This document shows, one piece after another, positions 61,289 through 64,000 of a DNA stretch of 64,000 nt. The first letter of the stretch is position 1. Each line of letters starts with the position of its first letter. The position numbers were made by a program, and so were the translations under genes. The stretch is taken from contig JAGIAD010000028.1 of the NCBI GenBank assembly GCA_017745075.1, forward strand, positions 1 through 64,000. Reading direction: 5' to 3'. Source of the DNA: Sphingobacteriaceae bacterium (GTDB lineage Bacteria > Bacteroidota > Bacteroidia > Sphingobacteriales > Sphingobacteriaceae). The notes beneath the pieces are model-generated. The model had not been told where the DNA came from. It saw only the letters and a program-made list of their open reading frames with translations, and ran no database searches.

Positions 61289-61615
61289 CAAATCTCTGTT
61301 ACTTTGATCTTTCCGTTTTCGTTAGGTTTTGCAACTTTTACGATTCGTGAAAATTTATTTCCAACTCGTCCATCCGTAAACTTCTAAGTTTTCCATAAGC
61401 TCTGTCTGGGCCTTTTCGATCTTCTTATCTTCCAACCTTGCGGTGTTAATGTATATTCCTAATCGGTTTAACCCTTTCAGAAATTAATCGTTTTCCCTGT
61501 AAACACTCCGAAACAATTTCCCTTTCGGTTCTTTATCTCTTTTGGATTGTTCTATCAGAATTCAAAGTACTTCGTATTTGATATAATCTAATTTAGAACG
61601 AAAAGCTTCATTTGT
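61289..61615 (-). pseudogene. Decayed coding remnant, family not recognised
   Basis: On the minus strand, coding-like segments follow one another across frame changes and stops: SKLDYIKYEVL, then IEQSKRDKEPKGKLF, then GLNRLGIYINTARLEDKK continuing EKAQTELMENLEVYG, then RVGNKFSRIVKVAKPNENGK ending KVTEI-stop. The composition (Lys/Glu-rich, helical) and orderly succession suggest a real gene destroyed by several small indels. I do not recognise the family. A terminator-like hairpin follows the final stop, as expected for a former gene. Confidence 0.45.
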
Positions 61616-61869
61616 CAAGTTAAAAATGTATGTTTTTATAAACAAAGTTATTCACTTAAAATGATTGGTTATCAACATTTTATATTTTTAGAATGCACGT
61701 TCCTGTAGTCTGTGAGCATTTTGCTCAAGGTTATTAACAATTGGTCAAGGCCTACTTATAAACAATCGTTATTGTTTTGTTAGTCAGCTTCTTATCGATT
61801 TTCTGCCTGAAAAATTAAAAAAAGCAAAAAAACTTAATTTTAATCGCAACAAAAAAAACGCTATTATGT
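61616..61869. other. AT-rich spacer before the FUSC-family gene
   Basis: Very AT-rich sequence between the decayed gene and the promoter at 61870. No reading frame, RNA family or strong hairpin identified. Confidence 0.35.
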
Positions 61870-61877
61870 TATTTTTG
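61870..61877 (+). promoter_or_regulatory. -7 element of the FUSC-family gene
   Basis: TATTTTTG matches TAnnTTTG exactly and ends four bases before ATG 61882, implying a leaderless mRNA. Confidence 0.55.
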
Positions 61878-61881
61878 TAAC

Positions 61882-64000
61882 ATGCAGATCAGGCAACCCA
61901 TTAGAAATATACAGGACTTTTTATTGAGTACTTATTTTGCCGATGGTCTCCGTATTACTATTGGCGTACTGCTCCCCTCTTTAATTTTTGCCCAGTTCGG
62001 AATGTTAAAGTACGGGATGACCTTGTCGCTCGGTGCTTTATGCGTAAGTGTGGTAGATACTCCGGGGCCAATGGTACACCGCAGAAATGCGATGCTGATC
62101 ACCACTGCTTTAATTTTTATCTTTTCCATTATTACAGGCTTGACCAATAAAAACCATTTTTTCATTGGATTTTTATTGGCCGTTTCGAGTTTTGTTTTTT
62201 CGATGTTTTATATCTACGGGGTCAGGGCGGCATCTGTGGGTACGGCTGTACTGTTAATCATGGTATTGAGTATTGATGACATCAGGCCATGGCACGAGGT
62301 ATTGTTATCTGCTTTTATGGTACTTATGGGCAGCCTCTGGTATACCGGTTTGAGTTACTTTGTTTACCGATTACGCCCTTTTCGCCTTGTACAGCAATCA
62401 TTAAGTGACTCTATTATTGAGGTTGCAGAGTTTTTGCGCGAGAAAGCCAAATTTTATCACCAGAACAATAACTACGATAAAACCTATTCTGAACTGTTGC
62501 AGCTTCAGGTTTCGGTTCATGAAAAACAGGATGCTGTACGCGAATTACTTTTCAGGACACGTGAAATTGTAAGGGATTCGACACCAGAGGGGCGTTTTCT
62601 CCTGCTCGTTTTTGTAGATATGGTTGATCTTTTCGAGCAGGTAATGTCTACCTATTATAACTATCAGCAGCTGCACGATCAGTTTGATAAAGCAGGGATC
62701 TTGTCTGACTATGAAATGGCTATTAAACGGATTTCTTATGCACTGGATGATATAGCCTTTGCTTTAAAAAGCGGTAGAACACCTGTTCTCTCGAAGCGTT
62801 TGCTGATCGAAATTGAACGTTTGAAGATCAAAATCAATAGCCTCGAGAAAAATAACGAAAACCAGGAATACAACACCCTGGGTATTATTGCACTGAAGAA
62901 CATTGAGGTTAATATAGAAAATATACTTGCCAGGGTAAAAACCATTTTCAGTTATTTTAAGGTAAGGAACAGTAAGGAAATCCGACAGGCTGAAGTAGAT
63001 ACCGAGAAATTTATCACCAGGCAGAATTTCGATTTTAAACTGTTTACCGAAAATTTAACCTACAGCTCGTCAACTTTCAGGCATTCGTTAAGGGTTACTG
63101 TTGTAATGCTTTTGGGTTTTGTGGTGTCGCAGCTCCTCAATTTTTCGCATAGTTACTGGATCCTGCTTACCATCCTGGTGATCTCAAAACCAGGTTTTAG
63201 TTTAACCAAAGAACGTAATTATCAACGTTTGATAGGTACTACCATTGGCGCTTTTATTGGTATGGGAGTAGTAACGTATGTAGACGATAAAAATACATTG
63301 TTTATAATCCTGTTGATCTGTATGATCGGTTGTTATAGTTTCCAGCGGAAAAACTATGTAGTAAGTGTACTTTTCATGACGCCCTATATCCTGATCCTTT
63401 TTGATTTTTTGGGCATGGGATCTATCGCTTTGGCCAGGGAAAGGATTTATGATACCTTTATTGGTTCAGGCATTGCTTTGCTGGCCAGTTACTCGCTATT
63501 TCCAACCTGGGAGCATGAAAAGCTTAAAGAGGCTATGCTCGATACCCTAAGAGCAAATAAGGCTTACTACGAACAGGTAACTAAATTATATTTCGAAAAA
63601 AACTATAACCGCACCGAATACAAGCTTGCCCGGAAAGAGGTTTATGTAAGTACCGCAAATCTGGCTTCTTTATTTCAGAGGATGTTCTCTGAACCCAAAA
63701 GCAAACAGTTGTTTATTAAAGAAGTACACCAGTTTACCACACTGAACCATTTATTATCTTCATATGTTGCAACGCTTTCTCTCTATAATAAGGAACATCA
63801 ATTTATCTTCGAAAGCTTCGACAGTTTAAAACCGATGGCCAATAACACCCATTATTTGCTGGATACGTCTATTGATAATTTGGAGCAGGGAGCCGGCATA
63901 ATTGATAATGTGCCATTAATCAGGTTAAATGATAGCGGTTTAACAGCGAAAAAAGGTGAAGATTTGGTTCCCGAACAGTTCGACCTTATCCAAAAGGTAG
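61882..64000 (+). CDS. FUSC-family membrane protein (YccS/YhfK-like), cut by the window edge
   Basis: An open frame of 706 codons continues past position 64000, so only the N-terminal part is seen. It begins MQIRQPIRNIQDFLLSTYFA, has an N-terminal block of about six membrane helices (LRITIGVLLPSLIFAQFGML, SFVFSMFYIYGVRAASVGTA), a cytosolic helical region (about 170-400, with LLQLQVSVHEKQDAVRELLF), then a second FUSC-type membrane block (LRVTVVMLLGFVVSQLLNF, SYWILLTILVISKPGFSLT, ERNYQRLIGTTIGAFIGM) and a second cytosolic segment. FUSC proteins resemble aromatic-acid exporters; substrate unknown. The frame is complete at the 5' end with its own promoter. Confidence 0.9.
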   Translation, partial: MQIRQPIRNIQDFLLSTYFADGLRITIGVLLPSLIFAQFGMLKYGMTLSLGALCVSVVDTPGPMVHRRNAMLITTALIFIFSIITGLTNKNHFFIGFLLAVSSFVFSMFYIYGVRAASVGTAVLLIMVLSIDDIRPWHEVLLSAFMVLMGSLWYTGLSYFVYRLRPFRLVQQSLSDSIIEVAEFLREKAKFYHQNNNYDKTYSELLQLQVSVHEKQDAVRELLFRTREIVRDSTPEGRFLLLVFVDMVDLFEQVMSTYYNYQQLHDQFDKAGILSDYEMAIKRISYALDDIAFALKSGRTPVLSKRLLIEIERLKIKINSLEKNNENQEYNTLGIIALKNIEVNIENILARVKTIFSYFKVRNSKEIRQAEVDTEKFITRQNFDFKLFTENLTYSSSTFRHSLRVTVVMLLGFVVSQLLNFSHSYWILLTILVISKPGFSLTKERNYQRLIGTTIGAFIGMGVVTYVDDKNTLFIILLICMIGCYSFQRKNYVVSVLFMTPYILILFDFLGMGSIALARERIYDTFIGSGIALLASYSLFPTWEHEKLKEAMLDTLRANKAYYEQVTKLYFEKNYNRTEYKLARKEVYVSTANLASLFQRMFSEPKSKQLFIKEVHQFTTLNHLLSSYVATLSLYNKEHQFIFESFDSLKPMANNTHYLLDTSIDNLEQGAGIIDNVPLIRLNDSGLTAKKGEDLVPEQFDLIQKV

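Overview
The window is a 64 kb piece of chromosome from a member of the Bacteroidota, most probably a Sphingobacteriaceae species close to Pedobacter. Evidence read directly: moderately AT-rich DNA; start codons without Shine-Dalgarno sequences but often preceded by the Bacteroidota sigma -7 element TAnnTTTG; TonB-dependent, OmpA, WbqC, bestrophin and glycine-zipper proteins with Bacteroidota-type signal peptides; and a GOB/PEDO-like subclass B3 metallo-beta-lactamase. I see no prophage, integrative element, complete insertion sequence or CRISPR array. It looks like core chromosome with local decay and families of small intergenic repeats.

Layout. 0.1-1.8 kb: bioD/bioF biotin genes. 1.9-3.7 kb: a Spy-like periplasmic protein, then an XRE/S24 repressor-like regulator divergent from a GIY-YIG-fold protein that lacks its catalytic residues, with three ACTAA...TTAGT operator-like sites between them. 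3.8-10.5 kb: B3 beta-lactamase, a large peptidase/propeller/barrel surface protein, and penicillin-binding protein 1A. 10.6-13 kb: polyphosphate kinase 2, RNase P RNA and an LD-carboxypeptidase. 13.1-14 kb: a gene-poor stretch with hairpins, a tRNA-like element and a 53-codon ORF. 14-21 kb: a DEAD-box-like protein with degenerate helicase motifs, an OmpA protein, a SpoU methyltransferase, and galK/galM. 21.5-28.5 kb: nucleoside phosphorylase, YigZ, an EamA transporter, ribD, prmC, xerD, aroQ and a glycosyltransferase, followed by a truncated lipid acyltransferase.

28.9-36.2 kb: WbqC, CorA, and then a vitamin B12 locus. A TAnnTTTG promoter and cobalamin riboswitch precede a BtuB-like receptor and a DUF6580 membrane protein; a BtuF-like protein without signal peptide, a sirtuin without zinc cysteines and a bacterial Dph6-like ATP-dependent amide ligase follow. 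36-44.7 kb: small lipoproteins, a CrtA-like monooxygenase, fRMsr, AAG glycosylase, kynureninase, bestrophin, an HDAC-family amidohydrolase and a TruC-like pseudouridine synthase. 44.7-45.3 kb: a 129-bp tandem repeat whose last copy reaches into the stop codon of a MATE exporter. 46.6-59.3 kb: a divergent AlbA_2 protein, DUF4442, MFS transporters, hemF, nfi, a decayed esterase, two TPR paralogues and gyrA (with unusual residues at both classical quinolone positions). 59.3-64 kb: a 100-bp tandem repeat, PhoH, a decayed gene, and the start of a FUSC-family membrane protein that runs off the right edge.

Themes worth following: (i) the B12 locus with the Dph6-like and sirtuin genes; (ii) apparent pseudoenzymes next to regulatory structures (GIY-YIG, DEAD-box); (iii) perfect -7 elements only 4-6 bases before ATG at several genes, implying leaderless mRNAs; (iv) resistance-related genes (B3 lactamase, MATE, Tet-type MFS, GyrA variant). 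No single locus is clearly a new defence or mobile system; the best candidates for undescribed biology are (i), the 3.2 kb regulator/GIY-YIG pair, and the 13.1-13.7 kb non-coding cluster.
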